Part shown: positions 28,387-36,126 of the stretch, in pieces
Layout of the letters: each line of letters opens with the position of its first letter
Position numbering within the stretch: position 1 is the first letter of the stretch
Origin: Roseobacter litoralis Och 149
Lineage (GTDB): Bacteria > Pseudomonadota > Alphaproteobacteria > Rhodobacterales > Rhodobacteraceae
DNA length: 64,000 nucleotides
Assembly (NCBI RefSeq): GCF_000154785.2
Contig: NC_015730.1
Coordinates: 2,294,001 to 2,358,000, forward strand
Direction of reading: 5' to 3'
Notes under the pieces: model-generated
Database searches by the model: none
What the model was told of the DNA's origin: nothing
What the model saw: only the letters and a program-made list of their open reading frames with translations
Translations under genes and position numbers: made by a program

Positions 28387-29313
28387 ATGACCATGGCAGA
28401 TGATTTCGACCCACCCATCGGCATCCCGCAGGTGATAGAGCCGAATATACGCCGTATCGTGGCCCCGAACCCATCCCCAATGACCTACAAGGGCACCAAC
28501 ACCTATCTGGTGGGCACTCGCGACATTGCTGTGATTGACCCCGGTCCGGCCGACGAAAGGCACCTCACAGCTCTTCTGTCCTGTGTGACAGGCCGCCAAC
28601 GCATCACGCAGATCGTCGTGACGCACAGTCATCTGGATCATTCCCCCTTGGCCGCGCGATTGTCCGAGGTGACCGGTGCGCCCGTCGTTGCTTTTGGCGG
28701 GCCCTTTGCCGGCCGCTCGCCAGTGATGCAACACTTGGCAGACGCCGGGCTGTCCGGTGGCGGCGAAGGCATTGATTTGTCGTTTTCCCCGGACATTTGC
28801 GTATCAGACGGAGAGGTCATAAGCGGCTCGGACTGGGCTCTGAAAGTCATTCACACGCCCGGCCACCTGGGGAACCACATCGCCTTAGCGCACGGGGATA
28901 TCTGCTTTACGGGCGATCATGTCATGGGGTGGGCCAGTTCACTCGTGTCCCCACCCGATGGAGATCTGACAGATTTCATGGCCTCCTGCGCGCGTCTCAA
29001 AAGCCATCCCTGGCGTCGGTTTCTACCGGGTCACGGCGATCGTATCGAGGCCCCTCACGACAGGCTGGAATGGCTGATCTCGCACAGAAAAGCGAGGGAA
29101 GCCGCGATCCTTGATTATCTCGCGGATGGTCCAGCCAATGTTGTGAAGATCACACATCACGTTTACCACGACACACCGGCTGCCCTCATCCCTGCGGCAC
29201 AACGAAATGTCATCGCCCACCTGATTGATTTGCAAGGTAAATTCCAAGTTGCCTTCACAGGACCGCTCGACGTGACAACCTTTTTCGAACGGACTGACCG
29301 ATATCATCGATAA
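28387..29313 (+). CDS. Metallo-beta-lactamase-fold hydrolase
   Basis: A 308-residue protein with the binuclear metal site motif VVTHSHLDHSPLAARL (HxHxDH), preceded by TNTYLVGTRDIAVIDPGP and followed by VIHTPGHLGNHIALAHGDICFTGDHVMGW and the later FLPGHGD His. A C-terminal winged-helix-like domain (KAREAAILDYLADGPANVVKITHHVY) is typical of the LACTB2-like branch. Substrates in this group vary and include RNA and thioesters. It is divergent from the EnvZ-like kinase. Confidence 0.88.
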   Translation: MTMADDFDPPIGIPQVIEPNIRRIVAPNPSPMTYKGTNTYLVGTRDIAVIDPGPADERHLTALLSCVTGRQRITQIVVTHSHLDHSPLAARLSEVTGAPVVAFGGPFAGRSPVMQHLADAGLSGGGEGIDLSFSPDICVSDGEVISGSDWALKVIHTPGHLGNHIALAHGDICFTGDHVMGWASSLVSPPDGDLTDFMASCARLKSHPWRRFLPGHGDRIEAPHDRLEWLISHRKAREAAILDYLADGPANVVKITHHVYHDTPAALIPAAQRNVIAHLIDLQGKFQVAFTGPLDVTTFFERTDRYHR

Positions 29314-29379
29314 TTTCCTCATTTTCTCAAAAAAGGCACTGGACGCATATTAAGAGCACTGCTATATCGCCCAAACCGT

Positions 29380-29454
29380 TCCGGCGTAGCTCAGCGGTAG
29401 AGCAGTTGACTGTTAATCAATTGGTCGTAGGTTCGATCCCTACCGCCGGAGCCA
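29380..29454 (+). tRNA. tRNA-Asn (GTT)
   Basis: A full cloverleaf: acceptor TCCGGCG/CGCCGGA, anticodon loop CTGTTAA with anticodon GTT, T-loop TTCGATC and encoded CCA after G. Its last 45 nt form the left copy of the element's att repeat, so integration leaves the tRNA intact. Confidence 0.97.
29410..29454 (+). repeat. attL core, 45-bp direct repeat in tRNA-Asn
   Basis: Identical over 45 bp to 44134-44178, from the anticodon loop to the encoded CCA. Sequences diverge immediately on both sides, as expected for an integrase crossover region. Confidence 0.95.
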
Positions 29455-29483
29455 AATTCTTCCAAAGATTTCAACATGATGAA

Positions 29484-29515
29484 GGCCGCCCCTAAGGGCG
29501 GCCATCGTCGTTTTT
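29484..29515 (+). terminator. Intrinsic terminator just inside the element
   Basis: GGCCGCCC-CTAA-GGGCGGCC forms an 8-bp stem with a tetraloop, followed by TCGTCG and five T. It terminates tRNA-Asn transcription after integration. Confidence 0.85.
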
Positions 29516-29522
29516 AGTAGGC

Positions 29523-29545
29523 TCTGCAACAACTCTGCAACAATC
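29523..29545. repeat. CTGCAACAA direct repeat near attL (arm-type site candidate)
   Basis: Two direct copies of CTCTGCAACAA spaced 11 nt apart lie 69 nt inside attL. The same double repeat occurs near attR (43984) and, inverted, at 38913. This distribution suits integrase arm-type or excisionase sites. Confidence 0.55.
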
Positions 29546-29717
29546 GCGGGGCTGCAATGCAGGTTTAGAGATCAGGTGCTGTCCACTAACGTCGGCTCCC
29601 CTCTGCGCGCAGCGTTTAAACGCCCTTGTTATCAATGGCTTGACTGCTCAACGGAATCAGTGCTATCACACCGTCGGTCCGCAAATGACACCTGCGGGCA
29701 TATCAACGGAGAACCAC

Positions 29718-29792
29718 ATGTCACACGCATTCGCCGCACACGCGGTTGATGAGGTGGTGGTCCGTTGCGCGGCAGGCCCATCCCTCTTTTAA
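29718..29792 (+). CDS. 24-residue ORF, possible leader peptide
   Basis: ATG preceded by ACGGAG and reading MSHAFAAHAVDEVVVRCAAG, then PSLF and a stop. It lies 28 nt before the next small gene with an even stronger ribosome-binding site. It may be a leader or a decayed gene. Confidence 0.3.
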   Translation: MSHAFAAHAVDEVVVRCAAGPSLF

Positions 29793-29819
29793 ACTCGCCG
29801 CGCGATGAAAGGAGACACT

Positions 29820-29999
29820 ATGTCTTCAACGATGACTGACGCTAGGGCCGCGGCAGAGATTGAGATTGCACACGACATCCTTAACCGTCACTGGGACTCT
29901 GGCGCTTTGATCGGCATCCGCGTTCACCAGTACGATGGTATCATGCTTGAATGGCAAGGCGCGCATTACGCCAATCGTGCAACGCAGAAGGCCGCATAA
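29820..29999 (+). CDS. Small element protein, unknown
   Basis: A 59-residue protein (MSSTMTDARAAAEIEIAHDI start) with a strong AAAGGAGA ribosome-binding site 8 nt upstream. It is mixed alpha/beta with no recognised motif. Its stop overlaps the next start as TAATG, so the pair is coupled. Small accessory genes at the att-proximal end of satellites are commonly cargo or antirepressors, but nothing here identifies the function. Confidence 0.6.
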   Translation: MSSTMTDARAAAEIEIAHDILNRHWDSGALIGIRVHQYDGIMLEWQGAHYANRATQKAA

Positions 30000-30166
30000 T
30001 GGACGACAAGCTGAAACAGATCCTTCAGGACTTGGCTGCGCATCCTGAGTTCGAAAACGGTAAGCTCTACTTTCTTTCGTCCAACTACGAACGCTTGTAC
30101 TGCGAACCACCAGCAGAGGGCGGAAGGCCGCGCTGGGTCAAGCCGATCATTTTCGACGAAATCTAA
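29999..30166 (+). CDS. Small element protein, unknown
   Basis: A 55-residue protein (MDDKLKQILQDLAAHPEF start, ending PIIFDEI), translationally coupled to the preceding gene and followed at once by a strong terminator. The two form a compact cistron pair. No family is recognised. Confidence 0.6.
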   Translation: MDDKLKQILQDLAAHPEFENGKLYFLSSNYERLYCEPPAEGGRPRWVKPIIFDEI

Positions 30167-30174
30167 ACGACAGC

Positions 30175-30199
30175 GGGCGCCTTATCGGGCGCCCGTTTT
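30175..30199 (+). terminator. Intrinsic terminator
   Basis: GGGCGCC (30175-30181) pairs with GGCGCCC (30188-30194) around a 6-nt loop, followed by G and four T. It ends the two small coupled genes. Confidence 0.85.
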
Positions 30200-30260
30200 C
30201 TATTGGCAACACACCTCAGTGCAGCTTACCTTTGCACATTATACGAGGGGTTTTTGCTTT

Positions 30261-31124
30261 ATGAAATTTGTTGCGATTGATGTAGAAACGGCGAACGCAA
30301 ACATGGCGTCTATCTGCTCCGTCGGGGTCGCCGTCTTTGAGAACGGCGAACTGGCGCAAGAGTGGTATTCACTCATTGATCCGCGCGACTACTTCGACGG
30401 GATGAATGTCTCCATCCACGGTATCGACGAGACGCAGGTCGTCGGCGCACCAACCTTTGCCGAGATCACAGAGCAACTAGGTGCGATGTTGTCAGACAAC
30501 GTTGTAGTCACCCACACCCACTTTGACCGTGTCGCGATGCACCAAGCCGCACGACACTGGTCTGTGCCGCCTGTCACCTGCACCTGGCTAGACTCCGCCC
30601 GGGTCGCCCGAAGGACGTGGGAGGAGTGCGCACAAAGAGGTTATGGTCTCGCAAATGTCTGCAAGCTGATCGGGCATACCTTTGAGCACCACAACGCGCT
30701 TGAAGACGCGAAGGCATCGGGGGTAGTATTGCTCGCCGCCATGAACAAGTCAGGATTTGATCTTGATCGCTGGCTTACGCGTGTCACGCAGCCCATTGAC
30801 CCGTCCAGCCGCGATGGACGCATAACGCGCGACGGCAACCCTGACGGTGCGCTTGCGGGCGAGGTCGTTGTATTCACGGGCGCGCTGGAAATCCCGCGGC
30901 GTGAGGCCGCAGACCTAGCAGCCTCCATCGGCTGCTCTGTTGGGGCCAGCGTGACAAAGAAAACGACTCTGCTCGTGGTCGGTGATACGGACGTTGCGCG
31001 CCTAGCGGGACACGCTAAAAGCTCGAAGCACCGCAAGGCGGAGGATTTGGCCGCGAAGGGTGTCCCCATCCGTATTATACGCGAAACTGACTTTCGGGAG
31101 TTGGTCGAAGCAGCGCCCATTTAA
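30261..31124 (+). CDS. DEDDh 3'-5' exonuclease with C-terminal BRCT domain
   Basis: A 287-residue protein resembling the DNA polymerase III epsilon exonuclease fused to a ligase-type BRCT domain. Exo I is FVAIDVETANANMASICSVG (Asp and Glu ligands), Exo II lies around VVVTHTHFDR, and Exo III is HNALEDAKAS with the DEDDh His and Asp. The BRCT part begins at LAGEVVVFTGALEIPRREAA and contains TTLLVVGDTD. Such proteins occur in phages and plasmids. Here it is convergent with the packaging genes and may serve element replication or repair. The start at 30261 (MKFVAIDVE) is chosen over 30219. Confidence 0.85.
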   Translation: MKFVAIDVETANANMASICSVGVAVFENGELAQEWYSLIDPRDYFDGMNVSIHGIDETQVVGAPTFAEITEQLGAMLSDNVVVTHTHFDRVAMHQAARHWSVPPVTCTWLDSARVARRTWEECAQRGYGLANVCKLIGHTFEHHNALEDAKASGVVLLAAMNKSGFDLDRWLTRVTQPIDPSSRDGRITRDGNPDGALAGEVVVFTGALEIPRREAADLAASIGCSVGASVTKKTTLLVVGDTDVARLAGHAKSSKHRKAEDLAAKGVPIRIIRETDFRELVEAAPI

Positions 31125-31204
31125 GACGCATCACGCATTTTTGGTGGTTAGCGTGCGTGCCATCGCAGGATGCCGCAGCGCTGACGCGTTTTGCCGGGTT
31201 TCTG

Positions 31205-31915
31205 TCACCAATATCCTTTGAGCGGCGTCTCACCGATGCACGCGCCGATAGTGCGATGATCGGACAGCCAGTAGGCAAGCGCGAGGGCGATTGCGGCGTC
31301 ACTATGCGAGAAGTCGGTGCCGCCGTCGATCTTCATCCGGCCAGCAGCAGTGATCTCAGCCTCAAACGCTTCAAGCTCTTGTGTCAGTTCGTCCCGCATC
31401 GCGATTGCGCCCAATGTCAGGTCTCCTACGTGCAGGGCAGAGTTCAGCATCGACAACAGCCGGACCTTGCCAACTGAGTTATAGGTCAGGGACCTCTCTT
31501 TGTGCTCGTTCTCATTCTCGCCGCCCGTAATTGTGACGCGGGTGTGGAGGACGGAGCGGTCATTCAGCAGGTCGGCGTAGGCGCGACCTACGCCGCCTGC
31601 GTCGATTGCGAGGTAGGAGCGGCCTGCAATCGTTGGGTCCCGCATCAGGTTCCGTGTGACCTGTGCGAGATCGGCGTAAGACATATGGGGCAAATACTGA
31701 ACCTTAACCACTTCCCTGCGCCGAGGGCCAAGCTGCTGCGTGCTGCCCACCCACTCGGGAACCCGTTCGTCTTTGATGACCGCAATCGCATTGCGGTCCT
31801 TTGCCTGCGCAATATCCTGCCCAACGATAAAGCGGCGGAAGCCTTTGACGACCGCCACAGCCGGGTCCGAGCATGGCAAGATCAGGTCTTCACCCTGTTG
31901 CACTAATTCCTGCAT
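31205..31915 (-). CDS. terL: Terminase large subunit, nuclease part
   Basis: A 236-residue protein that is the C-terminal RNase H-like nuclease domain of a phage terminase. The first acidic residue lies in RFIVGQDIAQAKDRNAIAVI, followed by YLAIDAGGVGRAYADLL and the final metal ligand in FSHSDAAIALALAYWL. It would cut concatemeric DNA during packaging. The ATG at 31915 has TTTGGAG 7 nt upstream; a TTG at 31927 in the same frame is an alternative. It overlaps the ATPase-part gene by 26 nt in another frame, so TerL is encoded in two pieces. Confidence 0.82.
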   Translation of the reverse strand: MQELVQQGEDLILPCSDPAVAVVKGFRRFIVGQDIAQAKDRNAIAVIKDERVPEWVGSTQQLGPRRREVVKVQYLPHMSYADLAQVTRNLMRDPTIAGRSYLAIDAGGVGRAYADLLNDRSVLHTRVTITGGENENEHKERSLTYNSVGKVRLLSMLNSALHVGDLTLGAIAMRDELTQELEAFEAEITAAGRMKIDGGTDFSHSDAAIALALAYWLSDHRTIGACIGETPLKGYW

Positions 31916-32693
31916 AGAGGTCTCCAAACTTTAATTCCGGTGTGTCAGTGTATGCGGCCCGGATGGTGTCCGGATCGAAGAAAGGGGTGCCGCGCCCCAT
32001 CCATTGCAGGCCATGCTCCACGTCGAATTCCATCTTGCTCAACGTCTTGCGCTGGCGAGCGACAAGCTTTGCCATGCGCGGCAGATCAAGGGAGCAGGCG
32101 CGAATGCGCTCTACTTCCGGGTAAAGGTCGTGGTTCGTCCACATCTCATACGCTTTGCCCGACTTGCCACCCGGGGTCGTGATAAAGACGGTTTTCGCAT
32201 TGTCCTCTGCGATGGAAAGAGTTGCCCCGAATACTTTGTCTGGAATGAACGCAGCCTCGTCGAATGCAAGGATACCGTTCTTGACGCCATAACCCCGCGC
32301 ACCTTCACCATCTTGGCCTGCGGGAACACAGACGACAGATGACCCATTTTTCAGATGCAACTCGGTCATGGTGCGACGACGGGTTTCAATGGGCAAAGCC
32401 ATCTTCTCCCAAGTGAAGGCGATCTTCGCGAACAGCAGTTGAGACTGTGCGAGGGTTGGCGAAAGGATGATCACTTGATGATCGGGCTTGGCAAGTTCCT
32501 GCCCGGCCATCACGCCCACGGTTGTTGATTTTCCTGACCTGCGCGACGCAAGGACCATGATCACGTCGGACGTGGAATTCATCAGCGACCGCTGCCACGG
32601 GTCCGGCGGGCCACCGACGACGCGTTCCAGCAACAGTTCAGGCGATACCCGTTCTGACAGCGTGCGCAGGAAGGTGCCAAGCTCAGTCGACAT
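31890..32693 (-). CDS. terL: Terminase large subunit, ATPase part
   Basis: A 267-residue protein with the packaging ATPase motor domain: Walker A-like MVLASRRSGKSTTVGV, Walker B with catalytic Glu in GILAFDEAAFIPD, and the coupling motif region VFITTPGGKSG. It ends shortly after the linker FDPDTIRAAYTDTPELKFGD, just where a whole TerL would continue into its nuclease domain. It overlaps the TerS-like gene by 11 nt at its start. No catalytic residue appears lost, so the pair could still work as two chains. Confidence 0.85.
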   Translation of the reverse strand: MSTELGTFLRTLSERVSPELLLERVVGGPPDPWQRSLMNSTSDVIMVLASRRSGKSTTVGVMAGQELAKPDHQVIILSPTLAQSQLLFAKIAFTWEKMALPIETRRRTMTELHLKNGSSVVCVPAGQDGEGARGYGVKNGILAFDEAAFIPDKVFGATLSIAEDNAKTVFITTPGGKSGKAYEMWTNHDLYPEVERIRACSLDLPRMAKLVARQRKTLSKMEFDVEHGLQWMGRGTPFFDPDTIRAAYTDTPELKFGDLYAGISATG

Positions 32694-33300
32694 CCAGCGG
32701 AATCCGTTTCTCGTCGATCAGTTCTTGGAAGCGGGCAAACGCCTGCGGGTTCTCTTTGAACAGCACCCAAAGGACGTCCATTAGTTTTGCAACGTCGGGG
32801 TGTTCGTTCAGGGACAGGACAATAGTCGTCTTTTCCTTGAGGTTAGAATAGACCTTGAGCAGCCCTTCGTAGGTCTTGGTTTGGTCGCGCAAAAGCTGGG
32901 CAAGACCCGGCAAAAGGTCTTCGATATCCCGGTCGCCGTCAGCCACGCGCTGGTGCAATGTGCGGTAGAGCTTCTTTTGCTCCGCGAGAACGCCCATGAT
33001 GCCGCCCTCTACCTTGTCCTGCGCGTCATTGACGGCAGCATCCAGTTGATCAGCTTCCATCTTGTTCGCTTCAACAAGAACGATCTTTGCGATCTCTTCG
33101 GTGATGAACTTTTTGCGGAAGCGCACAAGTGACTCAATCCCGACACCACAGTGCTTTGCAATCTCTTTGAACTCACGGCGACGCAGTACACAATCGACGA
33201 CGATCTGCCCAACGTCCGGGCGTTGGCGGATGATCGACTTGGCACCTTGCCCGTTGTCCAAGGGCAAGGCTTCTTTGATACGGCGATAGTCGATGCTCAC
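32683..33300 (-). CDS. Terminase small subunit-like protein
   Basis: A 205-residue protein directly upstream of TerL. An N-terminal HTH-like segment (VVDCVLRRREFKEIAKHCGVGIESLVRFRKKF) could bind the packaging site; long helices follow (KMEADQLDAAVNDAQDKVEG, LAQLLRDQTKTYEGLLKVYSNLKEK), fitting the oligomerising coiled-coil of TerS. The GTG start overlaps the previous stop as GTGA. Identification rests mostly on layout, so it is tentative. Confidence 0.65.
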   Translation of the reverse strand: MSIDYRRIKEALPLDNGQGAKSIIRQRPDVGQIVVDCVLRRREFKEIAKHCGVGIESLVRFRKKFITEEIAKIVLVEANKMEADQLDAAVNDAQDKVEGGIMGVLAEQKKLYRTLHQRVADGDRDIEDLLPGLAQLLRDQTKTYEGLLKVYSNLKEKTTIVLSLNEHPDVAKLMDVLWVLFKENPQAFARFQELIDEKRIPLDVD

Positions 33301-33551
33301 GCGATGGCCTCCCGATACGCCCGACCCGCAAGTTCTTCAATGTGCGGAGCCATGCGGTTCACGACGCCCTTTGCCGTGCGGCCATAGATTTGATGCTCAC
33401 AGACGCGGCGTGTGAAGTCGGGTTCTTCCGAACTGAACCACATATCGAGGATCACGTTCGTTCCGATGGTGACGTGGATTTCGCGGAGTGTCCCGTACTT
33501 GGTTTCAAGGAACTCACGCGCGACCTGTTTGGCCGCGTCGTAGAAGTTCAT
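33297..33551 (-). CDS. Small phage protein, unknown
   Basis: An 84-residue protein (MNFYDAAKQVAREFLETKYG start). It is coupled on both sides by TGATG and GTGA overlaps within the packaging operon. No known motif is seen. Overlap-driven coupling and ordinary codon use support it being translated. Confidence 0.65.
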   Translation of the reverse strand: MNFYDAAKQVAREFLETKYGTLREIHVTIGTNVILDMWFSSEEPDFTRRVCEHQIYGRTAKGVVNRMAPHIEELAGRAYREAIA

Positions 33552-33910
33552 CAGGAGCGATCAATGTGCAACGGGACGTCACGGCGTTCTGCTTCTGCCT
33601 TTGCCGCCGCGTACTTCTTCACGTCGCGGGCATCGACTTTCGCAATCACGACAGGGTCGCCACCTGTCTGCGCTGTGCCTGTGGCTGACGCAATCTTGTT
33701 TGTTGCCTCGGTCAGCATTGCCGCAAAGTCGTCGGTCGTTGACTTCGATGCGACCAACTCTTTGAGCAGCGTTTCGTTCTTTTCGGAGATGCCTTTGATC
33801 TGCTGCTCGACGCGCTCAGAGACTTTGCTGATCACGGCGTCCGCGAGCTTGCTTTCGATCTTTTCGATGAACTTGTCCATCAGTTCGGACTGGTTTGTAG
33901 TATCGGTCAT
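33551..33910 (-). CDS. Coiled-coil phage protein, unknown
   Basis: A 119-residue, strongly helical protein (MTDTTNQSELMDKFIEKIES, then ADAVISKVSERVEQQIKGISEKNETLLKEL) with an AAGGA ribosome-binding site 8 nt before 33910. The layout suggests an oligomeric helical bundle. In a full phage this position could hold a scaffold or head protein, but the sequence gives no such identification. Confidence 0.65.
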   Translation of the reverse strand: MTDTTNQSELMDKFIEKIESKLADAVISKVSERVEQQIKGISEKNETLLKELVASKSTTDDFAAMLTEATNKIASATGTAQTGGDPVVIAKVDARDVKKYAAAKAEAERRDVPLHIDRS

Positions 33911-33935
33911 GTGCTGTTCCTTTTGCTTGGACATG

Positions 33936-33966
33936 AAAAAGGGGCAGCTTTTGCAAGCCACCCCTT
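33936..33966 (-). terminator. Intrinsic terminator inside the packaging operon
   Basis: On the minus strand AAGGGG/CCCCTT plus inner GCTT/AAGC form a stem ending in a T run. It lies between the 171-residue gene and the coiled-coil gene and would divide the packaging genes into two transcription units or attenuate the downstream one. Confidence 0.6.
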
Positions 33967-34077
33967 CCTTTTTGCGTCCAGCAAAAGGAGAGCGTGGCCC
34001 CACCACCTCTTCAAGGATGAATGTAAGCGGTTGTTTATAGACGCTAAACCGAGAAAGAAGGTGCAGGGCGGGTAGTT

Positions 34078-34593
34078 TTAGGTAGCGAAAAATTCTTCTT
34101 CGCGCTTCGCGATCCTTGACATGGAGTCCGCAATGTCTGCTTGCCGTAAACGCTCTTGCTCCCGGCGCTTGGCAACGGCGCGGGCTTGCGCTGCCCGTGC
34201 CTTGGCCGCTTTGTCCACGTCGCCCGTAATAGCGAAGAAAATCGCTTTCGTTTTCTCACCGGACGGGGCGCGGCCACGTCCCTTATAGACAAATGACAGA
34301 AGGTGCCCGTCGTCTTCATCGTGCAGCCAGCGCAGAACGGTTTCACGCACTATGTCCGGGTCAATGTCCGCAATGGCGCAGTGTTCATGCCGCATTTTGG
34401 CCCAAGCGCCGCTGGTCGATGTAAGAAAGCGCAGATTATCCTTTTGCTCATTTACTGTCGGCGCACCGTCTCCATGCGCTTGCGAGGCCATGAACAGGTC
34501 CAGCACGGCCCGGTGCAGTACAGCCGCGCTCAGAAGCCGTTCCGGTGACGCGCGAGGCGCGCTGTAAAGGTGGGCGGTCGGGTCGCCAAGCAT
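34078..34593 (-). CDS. Phage protein of unknown function
   Basis: A 171-residue protein starting 2 nt after the portal stop (TAA AG ATG). The N-terminal half is helical and the C-terminal part is a long charged helix (KAAKARAAQARAVAKRREQERLRQA). No motif is recognised. Tight spacing to the portal suggests a packaging or head-associated role, without direct evidence. Confidence 0.65.
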   Translation of the reverse strand: MLGDPTAHLYSAPRASPERLLSAAVLHRAVLDLFMASQAHGDGAPTVNEQKDNLRFLTSTSGAWAKMRHEHCAIADIDPDIVRETVLRWLHDEDDGHLLSFVYKGRGRAPSGEKTKAIFFAITGDVDKAAKARAAQARAVAKRREQERLRQADIADSMSRIAKREEEFFAT

Positions 34594-34595
34594 CT

Positions 34596-35951
34596 TTACG
34601 TCTGCGCGATTGGGATAATGTTTGACAAGTCGCCACCGTCTTCTTCGATGGCACCAAGTTCTTCCTCGTCCGTGCGGTTCGCGTCGATGATCTCACCCTT
34701 GCGCAGGTTCGCCATATAGGTTTCGCGCGAGATCGACCCGGACATCAAGGCTTTGTTGAGCGCGTCCATCATCTTCGGATCAATAGTGGTTTCGATGAAG
34801 TCGCGAGACAGCTTGATTGATGCCTCGTCCGCATCCTCACCCATCCACTGTGCCGCAAGCCGCAATTGGCGGTTCAGGCCCATCTCGACCATCACAACGA
34901 CAGCGTGCAGCAAGGCAAGTTCCGACCGTGTGCGCTGTGTTGCCGTGTCTAAGGTCTCGTTGCGGTTCATGTTGACCGACAACATGCGCGCCCCAAGGGT
35001 CGCCATCGTGTCGATCTTTTCATCCATCAGCGCCTTCTGCGCGTTGACACCGGGGCCTTGAAATTCAAGCATCCCGACCTCCGTGCCTTCGGGCAAATGC
35101 CAGATTGTCCCGGCCCCGATCTGCGTCGGGATTTTGTCGGCAGGAACGCTGCCCGCGATCCACGGCGTTGGTGCAGACAGATGCCACATCGTATGCTCCC
35201 GGTCGCAAGAATTGCGGAAGTGAGAGACCGCCACGGTGCACAAGTCCAGGAACGGCGGTTTCACGTCTTCGACGCCCAGCCCCTCTTGCGACACGATCAC
35301 CATCGGAATGTAGTTCAGTGCCCTGCCGCCAACCTGCGGGATGATTTCCTCGCCCATATCGACGCGAGAGCGTCCGTCCATGATGAACCGCCGCACTTTG
35401 TAGATCGTATCGTCAAGCAGGCATTCAATGTAGACAGCGGACCCGTCAAAATCCTCGTCTGATGCGAGCACAACGCGGGTCAGTTCTTTGCGACCGTTCA
35501 CATAGGCCGTGTCCCAATCAAGAATTTCCTCTGCCTTCCAGTTCGAGAAATAAGGCGTCGTCAGGACCGTGTTCCCCTCGCGCGGAAATTCAAGCAGGAT
35601 GCCGTAGCGCCCCATGCTCATGACTTCGCGCACCGTTTCTTCGATCATTACGGAAAGCGGCGCATTTTCATGGGTCGCGTTTAAACGCATCGGTTCGAGG
35701 CGGCTTGGCAGCTTGACCACGGGGTCCTTGCGCAAGGCCAGCCCGCAAAGCGCCCGCAATGTCATTTCAGGCGCGCCGTAGAACGTGCCGCGTTCAAGAT
35801 AGTGGGCGTAGTTGTCCATAGACATGCCGTCGGGCTTCTTGACGTAGATTTGCCCTTGCCCCTTGACTGCGCGCTCGCCGTCAAGACAGTCGCGGATCAG
35901 ATTGTATTCTTTGCTCCGCGCGTCATAGCGGACGTGGTTGATGGCGGTCAT
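34596..35951 (-). CDS. DUF4055 phage portal protein
   Basis: A 451-residue protein resembling the DUF4055 portal family: YLERGTFYGAPEMTLRALCGLALRKDPVV near the start, then LSVMIEETVREVMSMGRYGILLEFP, the wing-like segment LNYIPMVIVSQEGLGVEDVKPPFLDL and a C-terminal helical region. Portals form the dodecameric DNA gate at one capsid vertex and dock the terminase. I chose the ATG at 35951, preceded by AAGGAAGG; the frame is open to 36086. It is the only head-structural gene recognised in the element. Confidence 0.85.
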   Translation of the reverse strand: MTAINHVRYDARSKEYNLIRDCLDGERAVKGQGQIYVKKPDGMSMDNYAHYLERGTFYGAPEMTLRALCGLALRKDPVVKLPSRLEPMRLNATHENAPLSVMIEETVREVMSMGRYGILLEFPREGNTVLTTPYFSNWKAEEILDWDTAYVNGRKELTRVVLASDEDFDGSAVYIECLLDDTIYKVRRFIMDGRSRVDMGEEIIPQVGGRALNYIPMVIVSQEGLGVEDVKPPFLDLCTVAVSHFRNSCDREHTMWHLSAPTPWIAGSVPADKIPTQIGAGTIWHLPEGTEVGMLEFQGPGVNAQKALMDEKIDTMATLGARMLSVNMNRNETLDTATQRTRSELALLHAVVVMVEMGLNRQLRLAAQWMGEDADEASIKLSRDFIETTIDPKMMDALNKALMSGSISRETYMANLRKGEIIDANRTDEEELGAIEEDGGDLSNIIPIAQT

Positions 35952-36126
35952 GCGGCCTTCCTTTCGATGGTGGGGAAGGCATGTCGAAAGACGCTGACGG
36001 AAAAACAGCGCATCGGGCTGCACGCCTCCCCCATTTGGGATCAGACCGATACAGCGATTTTGGACGGCACGCGGCGGGGTGCTCAACCAAAGTTAAAGGT
36101 GGAGGTGGAGGTGGAAAACGGGTGTT

